Origin: Pseudomonas helleri
Lineage (GTDB): Bacteria > Pseudomonadota > Gammaproteobacteria > Pseudomonadales > Pseudomonadaceae
Direction of reading: 5' to 3'
DNA: 64,000 nucleotides
Assembly: GCF_001043025.1 (NCBI RefSeq)
Contig: NZ_JYLD01000006.1
Coordinates: 62,001 to 126,000 of the forward strand
In this document: positions 34,008 through 42,505 of the stretch, piece after piece
How the letters are laid out: each line of letters starts with the position of its first letter
Position numbering within the stretch: position 1 is the first letter of the stretch
Notes under the pieces: generated by a model
What the model saw: the letters and a program-made list of their open reading frames with translations, nothing else
Told to the model about the DNA's origin: nothing
Databases searched by the model: none
Position numbers and translations under genes: made by a program

Positions 34008-35351
34008 ATGCGTAAAGCCTTGATAGCCGTCACCCTCGCCCTCGGCACACAGTGGGCCAGTGCTCAGTCAAACGATGCCAGCACGGTTGAGCGTGGCAAA
34101 TACATCGCCACGGCAGCCGATTGCGCGGGCTGCCATGGCGAAAACCTGGCGGGCGGCGCTGCAATTGCCAGTCCCCTGGGGCCTATTTATGCCTCCAACA
34201 TCACCCCGGACACACATACAGGCATCGGCAACTGGAGCGAAGAACAGTTGCGCGACGCCCTGCGCAAAGGCCGCGCCCCCGGCAAAGGCTGGCTGTATCC
34301 GGCAATGCCGTACACGTCCTACACCGGCATCAGCGATGCCGATGTGTCAGCGCTCTACGCCTATTTGCAGAGCGTGCCTGCGGTCAACCATGAAGTGCGC
34401 GCAACCGACTTGGGCTTTCCGTTCATACGGCCGGCCATGATTGCCTGGAACGCGCTGTACCTAAAGGAAGGGCACGCGGCAGGCGAGAAACCTGCGCAAG
34501 GTGAGTCGGCAGAACGCGGGCGCTATCTGGTCGAGGCCCTCGGGCATTGCAGCGCGTGTCACACACCACGCGGGGTACTCATGGCGGAGTTGCCGGAGCA
34601 GCATCTGGCCGGCGCGTTTGTCGGCGGCTGGCAAGCCCCCAACCTCACTAACGACCCGTCCGGGCTGGGTAGCTGGAGCGATGAGGAACTCAAACAGTTT
34701 CTGCAAAAAGGCCATAACCCGGTGGCGGTCGCAGGCGGTGATATGGGCCTGGCTGTGAGTCGTAGCCTGAGCCATCTGGGCGACAGCGACATTGCCGACA
34801 TCATTGCCTACTTGCGCCAGGTGCCACCGGTCATTACCCAAGCATTGCCTGCTGCGCCCTCACGCCCGGCCCGCGTCGACCCTGACACGGTCGAGGGACC
34901 GATTACCGGCTGGCGTAACCTGGCCAACAACGCCACCACCGATGGTGCAGTGTTGTATCAATCGGCGTGTGCCAGTTGTCACGGGGTCGACGGCACTGGC
35001 ACCGCAGGGCCGGACTTAGGCGGGTTACGCGACTTGCGCTCGGCCCATCCCAATAACCTGGTGCAAGTCATCGCCGGGGGCATCAACCTCGAAATGGATG
35101 GCAGGCACATCCTCATGCCCGGTTTCCGTGACCAAATGAACAACGAGCAAATCGCCGCACTGGCCCGCTATGTGCGTTCGACATTTGGGCAAGTGCCAGG
35201 CTCCGGGCCGGATGAACAGGAGGTGGCCAGTATTCTGTCGGATAAAACACCGGTGAGCTGGCTGATCAACTACGCCCCGGCGCTGGCCTGGGGTTCGATT
35301 GTCGTGCTGGTGCTGCTGGTGGGTTGGGTGTTCGCGCGGCGTAAAGTCTAG
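34008..35351 (+). CDS. Tri-haem cytochrome c subunit of the membrane dehydrogenase
   Basis: 447 residues. Sec signal peptide (KALIAVTLALGTQWASAQ), three CxxCH haem sites (CAGCH at 39-43, CSACH in the second third, CASCH in the last third), each with a downstream methionine ligand candidate (for example AMPYTS, LMPGFRD), and a C-terminal membrane anchor (SIVVLVLLVGWVFARR). It relays electrons from FAD to ubiquinone at the inner membrane's periplasmic face. A very strong AAGGAGG lies six bases before the ATG, and the gene follows the GMC stop by one base. Confidence 0.92.
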   Translation: MRKALIAVTLALGTQWASAQSNDASTVERGKYIATAADCAGCHGENLAGGAAIASPLGPIYASNITPDTHTGIGNWSEEQLRDALRKGRAPGKGWLYPAMPYTSYTGISDADVSALYAYLQSVPAVNHEVRATDLGFPFIRPAMIAWNALYLKEGHAAGEKPAQGESAERGRYLVEALGHCSACHTPRGVLMAELPEQHLAGAFVGGWQAPNLTNDPSGLGSWSDEELKQFLQKGHNPVAVAGGDMGLAVSRSLSHLGDSDIADIIAYLRQVPPVITQALPAAPSRPARVDPDTVEGPITGWRNLANNATTDGAVLYQSACASCHGVDGTGTAGPDLGGLRDLRSAHPNNLVQVIAGGINLEMDGRHILMPGFRDQMNNEQIAALARYVRSTFGQVPGSGPDEQEVASILSDKTPVSWLINYAPALAWGSIVVLVLLVGWVFARRKV

Positions 35352-35356
35352 GCCCC

Positions 35357-35445
35357 CGTGGGAGCGGGCTTGCTCGCGATGCAAACGACTGGGTCTGTCT
35401 GTTACACCTCGTCGATCCAATCGCGAGCAAGCCCGCTCCCACAGC
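35357..35445. repeat. REPIN of a second family (GTGGGAGCGGGC type)
   Basis: GTGGGAGCGGGCTTGCTCGCGA and its reverse complement TCGCGAGCAAGCCCGCTCCCAC flank a spacer of roughly 45 bases. It differs from the GTAGGAGCGAGC family by two consistent bases per arm and is the only one of its kind in the window. Confidence 0.88.
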
Positions 35446-35531
35446 GTGATGGCGTTCGCGGTGTCGCGAGGTTGGCTACAACTGTGTAAGGATGTTGCTT
35501 TGTTTTTGCCGCTTGTCCTTCAAGGAAGACC

Positions 35532-36680
35532 ATGACCTCCATGCCTAAAGCGCCTCCGGTACCGGGGCGTCTCGAACAACTCTCGACGCGAATTGCCTTT
35601 TTTATTGCCGGCTTCGGCATCGCTGCCTGGGCACCACTGGTGCCTTACGCCAAAGCACGGGCCGGGTTGGATGACGCGACGCTGGGGCTGTTGCTGCTGT
35701 CGCTGGGCGTCGGTTCGATTCTGGCAATGCCGATAGCCGGGGTGCTGGCCACCCGCTTTGGTTGCCGCCGGGTGCTGACCGCCGGGACCCTGCTGATCTG
35801 CCTGAGTCTGCCGTTGCTGGCGACAGTCAGTTCCATCCCGTTACTGATTGCCACGCTGTTTGTCTTTGGCGCTGGGCTGGGCACCGTCGACTCCACCGTC
35901 AACCTGCAGGCAGTGATTGTCGAACGCGCCAGCGGGCGCAACATGATGTCCGGCTTTCATGGTTTGTTCAGTGTCGGCGGGATCGTCGGCGCTGCCGGGG
36001 TCAGCGGCCTGCTGGCCGTCGGTCTGACGCCTTTGTGGGCCATGGCCGTGGTCATCGTGCTGATCCTCGCAGCGCTGTTCAAGGCCGCTCCGCACCTGTT
36101 GCCCTATGGCAGCGAGAGCAGCGGCCCGGCGTTTGCCATTCCCCATGGCGTAGTGCTGTTTATCGGCCTGCTGTGCTTTACCGTGTTTTTGGCTGAAGGC
36201 GCGATGCTCGACTGGAGCGCGGTGTTCCTGACCTCTGAAAAACACATCAACGAGGTGTATGCCGGGCTCGGTTATGCCGCGTTTGCCCTGACCATGACGG
36301 CAGGCCGTTTGCTCGGCGATACCATCGTCAGCCGCCTGGGCGCACGTCGGGTCATTGTTCTGGGCGGGCTATGTGCTGCCGCCGGGTTGGCGTTGGCGAC
36401 AGCGGCGCCGGACTGGGAAGTGTCGCTGTTGGGCTACGCGCTGGTGGGTGCCGGCTGCTCGAATATCGTGCCGGTGCTGTACACCGCGGTGGGCAAGCAA
36501 ACGGTGATGCCTGAGAGCATCGCCGTGCCGGCCATTACTACGCTGGGTTATGCGGGGATTTTGGTAGGGCCTGCGGCCATTGGCTTTATCGCCCATGTCA
36601 GCAGCTTGAACATCGCCTTCGGCCTGATCGCCGTGATGCTGGTAGGCGTGGCCATCAGCGGGCGCATCTTGAAAGTCTGA
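35532..36680 (+). CDS. MFS transporter (YbjJ-like)
   Basis: 382 residues, about 12 helices. N-terminal FFIAGFGIAAWAPLVPYAKA, motif-A-like GVLATRFGCRRVLTAG, and a helix 4-5 region FVFGAGLGTVDSTVNLQAV that I recall from YbjJ/FucP-like carriers. The AAGGA site is six bases before the ATG at 35532. The substrate is unknown; it could serve the membrane dehydrogenase upstream, but a REPIN and 180 bases separate them. Confidence 0.85.
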   Translation: MTSMPKAPPVPGRLEQLSTRIAFFIAGFGIAAWAPLVPYAKARAGLDDATLGLLLLSLGVGSILAMPIAGVLATRFGCRRVLTAGTLLICLSLPLLATVSSIPLLIATLFVFGAGLGTVDSTVNLQAVIVERASGRNMMSGFHGLFSVGGIVGAAGVSGLLAVGLTPLWAMAVVIVLILAALFKAAPHLLPYGSESSGPAFAIPHGVVLFIGLLCFTVFLAEGAMLDWSAVFLTSEKHINEVYAGLGYAAFALTMTAGRLLGDTIVSRLGARRVIVLGGLCAAAGLALATAAPDWEVSLLGYALVGAGCSNIVPVLYTAVGKQTVMPESIAVPAITTLGYAGILVGPAAIGFIAHVSSLNIAFGLIAVMLVGVAISGRILKV

Positions 36681-36691
36681 CCCCCACGTAC

Positions 36692-36752
36692 TTGTAGGAG
36701 CGAGCTTGCTCGCGATCTTTTGATCGTTCAAAAAATCGCAAGCAAGCCGTGC
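36692..36752. repeat. Degenerate REPIN
   Basis: The left arm is intact (GTAGGAGCGAGCTTGCTCGCGATC). The right arm is decayed (AAAAAATCGCAAGCAAGCCGTGC). It lies between the convergent MFS and fecA genes. Confidence 0.75.
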
Positions 36753-36756
36753 TGCT

Positions 36757-39222
36757 TTAGAACCCTACGCTGGCCTGCACGAAGAACGTGCGCGGCTCAC
36801 CCACGTAGATACCCGAGTTGTTGTCGCTGGAACGGGTGTAGTACTCGTGGTTGAACAGGTTTTTGATGCCCGCGCCCACTTTCAGGTTCGATGCTTCAGG
36901 GCCAAAGTCGTAACCGACACGGGTGCTCCAGGTGGCGTAACCCGGAATATCGCCGTACTGGCCGTCCGGCGTCGGGTCGGTGATGTAAACCCCACCAGTG
37001 CCCGGTGCATGCTGTTGCGACTGGGCAAACATGTCGAGGTTGTAGCTCCAGCGGTTGACCACGTAGCGGGCGCCCAAGTTGAGCACTTGGCGCGAGTACA
37101 ACGGCAGGTCACGGCCTTTGAAGTTGGCGATGTCACCCTCGGAGGTGGCTTTGGTGTAGGTGAAACCGGCGTTCACCGACAGGCCGTCAAGGGCCGGGTT
37201 AAGCGTCGACATGTCGTAATGAACCGACGTCTCGATACCCTGGTGCTTGGTCGCGCCTAGGTTGGTCCAGCCCACGTCGTTGCTCACGTATTGCAGTTCA
37301 TCAGCAAAGTCGATGTAGAACAGCGTAACTTCGCCGCCCCACACGCCATTGTCATAACGGGTACCGATTTCATAGGTCTTGGCCTTTTCAGGCTTCAGGC
37401 CCGCGGCGGTCTGGTCGCCCTGGCCGCCCTGACCCAACTGGAAGTACTGCAAGCTGCCAAACGAGGTTTCGTAGTTGGCGAACAGTTTCCAGGCATCGGA
37501 AAGGTGGTACATCACGCTCAAGGCCGGCAACGCTTCGTTGCTGTCGATGCTGCGGTTTTTTTCCGGGACCGGCACGCCTTTGTTGTCCAGCACCGAGTGG
37601 TCCTGCCAGTTGGTGCTGATGCGCTCGAAGCGAATGCCCGGGGTAATGGTCCACTTGCCGACATCGATCTTGTCATCGATGTAGAACGAGTTGGCTTCGG
37701 TCCCGCCGGTACGGTCCTGATAAATATGGCCGTCAGCCCCTGGACGGGCCACAGGCACGTTATTGACCAGTTGCAGTTGGCTGGCTTCTTCCTGCATGGC
37801 TTCTTTCAGGTAGCGATAGCCAATGCCCACTTCCTGGGTAACCTCACCCAGGGTGAAGACGTGCGACACCCGTGGCTCGATGCCGAAGGTGTGGTAGCTA
37901 CGCGGGTATGACGCCAGGGTTTGCAGGTTGCGCGCAGCAATGTTGCTGCCACGGAAGCTGTCGGTGTAGTAGGTCAGGACTTCAAACTGGGTCTGGTCAT
38001 CAATCTGCCGCAGGTATTTGAAGGACACGTCCTTACGGCGCCCGGTGAAGTTGTCCCAGTCGCGCACGGACTGGTACGGGTCGGCATCAAACTGCTTCTG
38101 CGTCAGGCCGCCGGGCATGTCGGCGGTGGCGTCGTAGTAGTGGAAGTTAAGGCTGAAATCGTCCTGATCGGTCGGCGCCCAATGGGTTTTCAGCAACACG
38201 TCGTCGATGTCGTTGTTGTTATTGCTCGCCCGGTAGCCATCACCTTTGACACCGGAATAGAGCAATGCAGCACCAATGCCGTTATCGGCCGTGCCGCCCA
38301 GAAAGGCCGATTCCAGGTGCTTCCAGCCGCCACGCTCGGAGGTTTCCAGAGTGGTACCGACTTCGCCCTGGAAGGTTTCCGGGATGGCGCGGGTCACAAA
38401 GTTGATCACGCCGCCCACGTTCTGTGGTCCGTAGCGCACCGAACCGGCACCGCGTACCACGTCAATGCTGTCGAGGTTGCCCGAGGAAATCGGCGCCATC
38501 GACAGTTGCGGCTGGCCGTACGGGGCAAACGCTGCCGGTACGCCGTCAATCAATACGGTCGAACGGGGCGACAGACGCGAGGTCAAGCCACGCACGCCGA
38601 CGTTCAAGGAGATATCGCTGCCGCCGGTGCCGTTGGATTCCTGTACCTGCACACCGGGAATGGTCTTGAGCACGTCGCCGACGGTCATTGCGCCCTGCTC
38701 GACCATCGCCTCGCGGCGCACCACTGTCCGCGCGCCGGGGTGGTTCTGCACCACTTGGGCGTTGGCATCACCCAGCCAGTTACCCACCACTTTCACGTCT
38801 ACCGGCCCCAGCTCCAGCGGGCCGGAAGCGTCGGAGGCGCTCACGGTGGCCGCCGGGGTCAGAGTCACGGCGTCGCCATCAAGCTGGTAGTTCAAGCCAC
38901 TGCCTTGCAGCAGTTCACGCAGCGCTTGCTCGGGTGACAGGGTGCCGTTGACCGCAGGCGCCTGCTTGCCGGCCACCAGTTGCGGACTGAAAAACACCTG
39001 CAACGAAGTTTGCTGCGCCAACTGGCTCAACGCGGCACCCAACGGCTGGGCCTGGATATGGATGGCGCTGGCAACGGCTTCGCCGGCAAACGCAGCGGGC
39101 ATCGCCGCACTGACCGCGAGGGCCAGCGCCAGTGGCAACAAGCGCGATCGTGCGCTGGACGATGGAGCTTTCAAAGATGATTTAAGCGAGGAAAACCGCA
39201 CACAAGGATGGTTGTTTTTCAC
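36757..39222 (-). CDS. fecA: Ferric citrate-type TonB receptor with signalling domain (FecA)
   Basis: 821 residues. An unusually long signal region ends in AAMPAAFA. The STN signalling domain follows (IHIQAQPLGAALSQLAQQTSLQVFFSPQ, LSPEQALRELLQGSGLNY), then a plug domain with QGAMTVGDVLKTIPGVQVQ, ISLNVGVRGLTSRLSPRST and RYGPQNVGGVINFVTRA, and a barrel ending in FFVQASVGF. These match FecA of Pseudomonas by memory. It imports ferric dicitrate and signals through FecR to FecI. Start is GTG at 39222. It lies 108 bases downstream of fecR, where a FecI-dependent promoter would be expected; I could not identify it confidently. Confidence 0.9.
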   Translation of the reverse strand: MKNNHPCVRFSSLKSSLKAPSSSARSRLLPLALALAVSAAMPAAFAGEAVASAIHIQAQPLGAALSQLAQQTSLQVFFSPQLVAGKQAPAVNGTLSPEQALRELLQGSGLNYQLDGDAVTLTPAATVSASDASGPLELGPVDVKVVGNWLGDANAQVVQNHPGARTVVRREAMVEQGAMTVGDVLKTIPGVQVQESNGTGGSDISLNVGVRGLTSRLSPRSTVLIDGVPAAFAPYGQPQLSMAPISSGNLDSIDVVRGAGSVRYGPQNVGGVINFVTRAIPETFQGEVGTTLETSERGGWKHLESAFLGGTADNGIGAALLYSGVKGDGYRASNNNNDIDDVLLKTHWAPTDQDDFSLNFHYYDATADMPGGLTQKQFDADPYQSVRDWDNFTGRRKDVSFKYLRQIDDQTQFEVLTYYTDSFRGSNIAARNLQTLASYPRSYHTFGIEPRVSHVFTLGEVTQEVGIGYRYLKEAMQEEASQLQLVNNVPVARPGADGHIYQDRTGGTEANSFYIDDKIDVGKWTITPGIRFERISTNWQDHSVLDNKGVPVPEKNRSIDSNEALPALSVMYHLSDAWKLFANYETSFGSLQYFQLGQGGQGDQTAAGLKPEKAKTYEIGTRYDNGVWGGEVTLFYIDFADELQYVSNDVGWTNLGATKHQGIETSVHYDMSTLNPALDGLSVNAGFTYTKATSEGDIANFKGRDLPLYSRQVLNLGARYVVNRWSYNLDMFAQSQQHAPGTGGVYITDPTPDGQYGDIPGYATWSTRVGYDFGPEASNLKVGAGIKNLFNHEYYTRSSDNNSGIYVGEPRTFFVQASVGF

Positions 39223-39330
39223 GTCGAGTCTTGCCCAGTTGATCGCATTTGATTGCGCTTGTTAATGCAAACCAGTTGCAGTTGATCAAGAAGACGAAGA
39301 ACTCGAAAAAAACCTGAATCCGATCTGAAA

Positions 39331-40311
39331 TTATTTTGCCGAGATGATTTCCTGGCTGCCATCGTCACGGGTTTTGATCGCCACCGGCAGGATGCGCGGC
39401 AAGGCGCTGAGCAAGGCGTCGGTGTCGTTGGTCTTGAACACGCTGGTCAGACGCAACTGCCCCAGCGCTGGCGTACTGACGTGCAGCGGCGTGTCCCGAT
39501 AGCGCGACACTTCGGCGGCAACCTCAGCCAGGCTGGCGTTATTGAACACCAGTTGCCCTTTGCGCCAGGCCGTCAGTGCTTCGGTATTCACTGGTTGTAC
39601 GGCCGCCACCTGCCCTTGGGCATTGACCACCGTGCCCAGTCCCGCCGTCAGGTTAACCCGCGATCCGGGTTCGTTACCCTGCACCCGCACAGTGCCCGAC
39701 TCCACGGCGACTTGCGCCTGGCCGTCCTCGTGGCGCACATCAAAACGGGTGCCGGTGACGGTCACCTGGCCAGGGCCTGCGAGCACTACAAAAGGCCGAT
39801 CCGTGTCGTGAGCCACGTTGAACATCGCCTCGCCCTGCTTGAGCACCACCGTGCGTTGCTGGCGTTCAAAACTGACCAACAACTGGCTGCGGCTGTTTAG
39901 CTCGATGGCCGAGCCATCCGGCAAGGTCACAGTGCGGCGCTCGCCTGCCGTGGTGGCAAAGCTGCCCTGGTAATTGCCCAGAGACTGCAACTGCGTCCAC
40001 ACCAATGCGCCGCCCGCCATTGCCAGCACGCTGGCCGCCAGACCAAAACCCAGTACAGAACGGCGCTTGATCGGCTTGACCGGCACCTCGCAGAGGGCCT
40101 GCAGGCGCTCCTTGGGCAGCAAATCTGCTGCCGACCAGAGGTTGACCAGCCATTGGTATTCCGTTTCATGGCTCGGATGGCGGGCACGCCAGGCCTCGAA
40201 TTCTGCCTGATCCCCGGCATTCAAGGCCTGCGCCTGCACACGGGCAAACCAGGTTGCGGCAGCGTCACGCACACTGGCGATGTCGTGGGTACCGTCACGC
40301 GTATCCATCAT
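39331..40311 (-). CDS. fecR: FecR-type anti-sigma/transmembrane signal relay
   Basis: 326 residues: a cytoplasmic N-terminal DUF4880 region (AATWFARVQAQALNAGDQAEFEAWRARHP), one membrane helix (SVLGFGLAASVLAMAGGAL), then the periplasmic FecR domain (ATTAGERRTVTLPDGSAIELN, VTVTGTRFDVRHEDGQAQVAV) and an STN-like end (FNNASLAEVAAEVSRYRDTP). It carries the FecA signal across the inner membrane to activate FecI. ATGA overlap with the fecI stop shows translational coupling. Confidence 0.93.
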   Translation of the reverse strand: MMDTRDGTHDIASVRDAAATWFARVQAQALNAGDQAEFEAWRARHPSHETEYQWLVNLWSAADLLPKERLQALCEVPVKPIKRRSVLGFGLAASVLAMAGGALVWTQLQSLGNYQGSFATTAGERRTVTLPDGSAIELNSRSQLLVSFERQQRTVVLKQGEAMFNVAHDTDRPFVVLAGPGQVTVTGTRFDVRHEDGQAQVAVESGTVRVQGNEPGSRVNLTAGLGTVVNAQGQVAAVQPVNTEALTAWRKGQLVFNNASLAEVAAEVSRYRDTPLHVSTPALGQLRLTSVFKTNDTDALLSALPRILPVAIKTRDDGSQEIISAK

Positions 40312-40802
40312 TGAGCCTCCACCCGTTCACGCAGATGTCGCAGGGTGCGGATCATATATTTTTCCACCATGTTCTTGGACAGTCCCAGGCGCTCGGCGAT
40401 CTCGGCTTGAGTCAGGCCTTCGATCTTCTGCCAGACAAACACCTTCCTGCAGTTCAGCGGGAGCTCTTGCAGGGCTTTTTCAACAGACTCAGCCAACTGG
40501 ATAGCACGCATGTACTGCTCCGGGTCGCCCGTCTCGGACGAACTTGGGGGAACGGCTGCCTGCTCCTTGGCGTCACGTAACTCTTCACGGCGAAAACCAT
40601 CGACAGCGATATTACGCGCCATTTGATGCAAATAGGCACGCGGCTGCTCGACGGCCTCCGAAGTGGATTCGAGCACGCGTACAAAAGTGTCATGGGCCAA
40701 GTATTGCGCCTGCTGGCGATTACGCAAGCGACGCGTCCAGGTACCGATCAACTCTTCGTAATGTTCAAAAAAGCCCGCTCGGCGGGGCACTTTGTGAGTC
40801 AT
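40308..40802 (-). CDS. fecI: ECF sigma factor, FecI type
   Basis: 164 residues. Region 2 (YLAHDTFVRVLES, RAYLHQMARNIAVD) and region 4 (LQELPLNCRKVFVWQKIEGLTQAEIAERLGLSKNMVEKYM) of an iron-starvation ECF sigma factor. It would direct transcription of fecA. The ATG at 40802 gives the usual N-terminus; a TTG at 40859 in frame has no support. A Fur-like palindrome lies 28 bases upstream, fitting iron-repressed expression. Confidence 0.92.
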   Translation of the reverse strand: MTHKVPRRAGFFEHYEELIGTWTRRLRNRQQAQYLAHDTFVRVLESTSEAVEQPRAYLHQMARNIAVDGFRREELRDAKEQAAVPPSSSETGDPEQYMRAIQLAESVEKALQELPLNCRKVFVWQKIEGLTQAEIAERLGLSKNMVEKYMIRTLRHLRERVEAQ

Positions 40803-40829
40803 CGCACTGGACTGAATAGGTGGGGCGTG

Positions 40830-40848
40830 AATAGTAATGCTTCCTATT
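40830..40848. promoter_or_regulatory. Possible Fur box upstream of fecI
   Basis: AATAGTAATGCTTCCTATT is a 19-base imperfect palindrome (AATAG...CTATT) with the A/T pattern of a Fur box, placed just upstream of fecI. Similarity to the consensus is partial, so this is tentative. Confidence 0.4.
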
Positions 40849-40886
40849 AATCCCAGCAATCATTGCGCTGACGGAAGGTTTCTGCA

Positions 40887-42206
40887 TCACACCTCTGCCA
40901 ACGCGCGCAAACGCCGCTCGACCTGATGGCCACGGGCAAAGCCGAACCAGCGGGCCGTGAGCACGCCGACCAGGCCCATCACCCCACAGAACAGCACGCA
41001 CACCCACGGGCTCCACGGCATCAGGGCAATCAGCAACAACGGCGTGATACTGGCCCAAAGCGCGTAAGCGATGTTGTAGGTAAAAGAAATGCCCGACACG
41101 CGAATCTCAGCAGGGAACAAGCCAACCATGACTGACGGCACCACGCCAACGATCCCGCAGGTCAAACCGGCCAACGCGTAAGCCAGCCCCGGCAAGCCCC
41201 ATTGCCCGACCAGGCTGGCGTAGAGCACGCCAATCCCCAGCGGCAATAGCACGCTGTACAGCACGATGCTGCGCCAGACGCCGATACGGTCGACGATCAG
41301 GCCTGCCAGCACACAGCCAATGTTCAAAAACACGATGCCCACGCTGCTCAAGGCAAAGGTGTGGCTGGAGGTCATGCCGAACTGCTGTTGCATCACGGTG
41401 GGGGTAATGACGACAAACACCACCACGGCGCTGGTCAGTACACAGGTCAGCAACGCGGCGGGCAGCAATGACGGGCGAAAATCCCGCAATACTGTGCGCA
41501 AAGGTAGCTCTACCCTGCCCTCACGGCGCTCGCGCAAGGCCAGAAACACCGGGGTTTCGCTCAGCCAGCGACGCAGCCACACACCGATCACGCCAAACAC
41601 GCCGCCCAGCAAAAACGGAAAGCGCCAGGCGTAATCAAGGATTTCGGCCGGGGTAAACAGTTGCGCCAGCAAGGTCGCCGTCAGGGCGCCGATCAAATAA
41701 CCGAAGGTCAGACCGGCCTGTAAAAAGCCCAAGGCATAGCCGCGACGCCCGGCAGGCGCGTGCTCGGCAACAAACACCCAGGCACTGGGCACCTCACCGC
41801 CGACTGCGGCGCCCTGGAAAATCCGCAGCGCCAGCAGCAAGAGCGGCGCGAAATAGCCAATATCTGCATACGTCGGCATGATCCCGATCAGCAGACACGG
41901 CAGGGCCATCATCAGGATGCTCAGGCTGAACACCCGTTTGCGCCCCAGATGATCGGCAAAATGCGCCATCAAGATTCCACCCAACGGGCGGGCCAGATAG
42001 CCGGTCACAAAAATCCCGAAACTTTGCAGCAAGCGCAGCCATTCCGGCATATCGGGCGGGAAAAACAGCTGGCTGAGGGTCAGGGCGAAGAACACAAAAA
42101 TGATGAAATCATAGATTTCCAGCGCCCCACCCAGGGCCGCCAGCCCCAGAGTTCTATAGTCGGAGCGCGAAAAACGCGTCGTGACAGCTTGAGTATCGGC
42201 AGACAT
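40887..42206 (-). CDS. MFS transporter, metabolite:H+ symporter (MHS) type
   Basis: 439 residues, 12 helices. It opens with LGLAALGGALEIYDFIIFVFFA, then the MHS-type RPLGGILMAHFADHLGRKRVF (motif A) and RIFQGAAVGGEVPSAWVFVAE (helix 4-5 signature). The family takes up citrate, proline/betaine, shikimate or ketoglutarate with protons. The neighbouring fec locus makes a citrate link attractive, but the two are separated by 85 bases and no evidence beyond position exists. ATG 42206 has a GAGCG site; further in-frame upstream sequence (to 42368) overlaps a REPIN and is not coding. Confidence 0.86.
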   Translation of the reverse strand: MSADTQAVTTRFSRSDYRTLGLAALGGALEIYDFIIFVFFALTLSQLFFPPDMPEWLRLLQSFGIFVTGYLARPLGGILMAHFADHLGRKRVFSLSILMMALPCLLIGIMPTYADIGYFAPLLLLALRIFQGAAVGGEVPSAWVFVAEHAPAGRRGYALGFLQAGLTFGYLIGALTATLLAQLFTPAEILDYAWRFPFLLGGVFGVIGVWLRRWLSETPVFLALRERREGRVELPLRTVLRDFRPSLLPAALLTCVLTSAVVVFVVITPTVMQQQFGMTSSHTFALSSVGIVFLNIGCVLAGLIVDRIGVWRSIVLYSVLLPLGIGVLYASLVGQWGLPGLAYALAGLTCGIVGVVPSVMVGLFPAEIRVSGISFTYNIAYALWASITPLLLIALMPWSPWVCVLFCGVMGLVGVLTARWFGFARGHQVERRLRALAEV

Positions 42207-42321
42207 AAATACGCTCAAAGTGAACTGGACACGCCTATGCTGGCGCTTGATTCGAGGGCCGAGCATAACAAATCCCTGCGCAGCCACGCAGATACGAACG
42301 CTGCAACTCGTCTTGCTCAAT

Positions 42322-42397
42322 GTTGTAGGAGCTGCCGAGGCACGATGGCTGCGATCTTTTAAGATCAAAAGATCGCGAGCAAGCTCGCTCCTACAAC
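42322..42397. repeat. REPIN (left arm degenerate)
   Basis: TTGTAGGAGCTGCCGAGGCACGATGGCTGCGATCTTTT pairs in part with AAAAGATCGCGAGCAAGCTCGCTCCTACAA. The left arm carries the same GCTGCCGA replacement seen in the element at 241-317, so this is a recurrent sub-type. Confidence 0.8.
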
Positions 42398-42414
42398 GTG
42401 GAGGGGTAGTAAAA

Positions 42415-42498
42415 AGACCCTATCGCGAGACAAGCTCGTACTTCGGATTCGGGATGCGCCTCAAATCCTTGGCCCGAGCCTGTCTCGCGATAGGGTCT
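42415..42498. terminator. Large inverted repeat, likely bidirectional terminator
   Basis: 24-base arms (AGACCCTATCGCGAGACAAGCTCG against its reverse complement, 23 of 24 matching) are separated by 36 bases. On the plus strand TTTTTT follows, and on the minus strand TTTTT follows the mirrored stem. It stands just after the stop of the NodT gene. The arm core CGCGAGACAAGCTCG is the REP motif, so the terminator seems to have been built from a REP sequence. Confidence 0.65.
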
Positions 42499-42505
42499 AG
42501 ATTTT

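Noticed and set aside
42207..42368. N-terminal extension of the MHS-type transporter
   Set aside because: The upstream in-frame codons overlap a REPIN and have no ribosome site; the ATG at 42206 begins the family's usual N-terminus.
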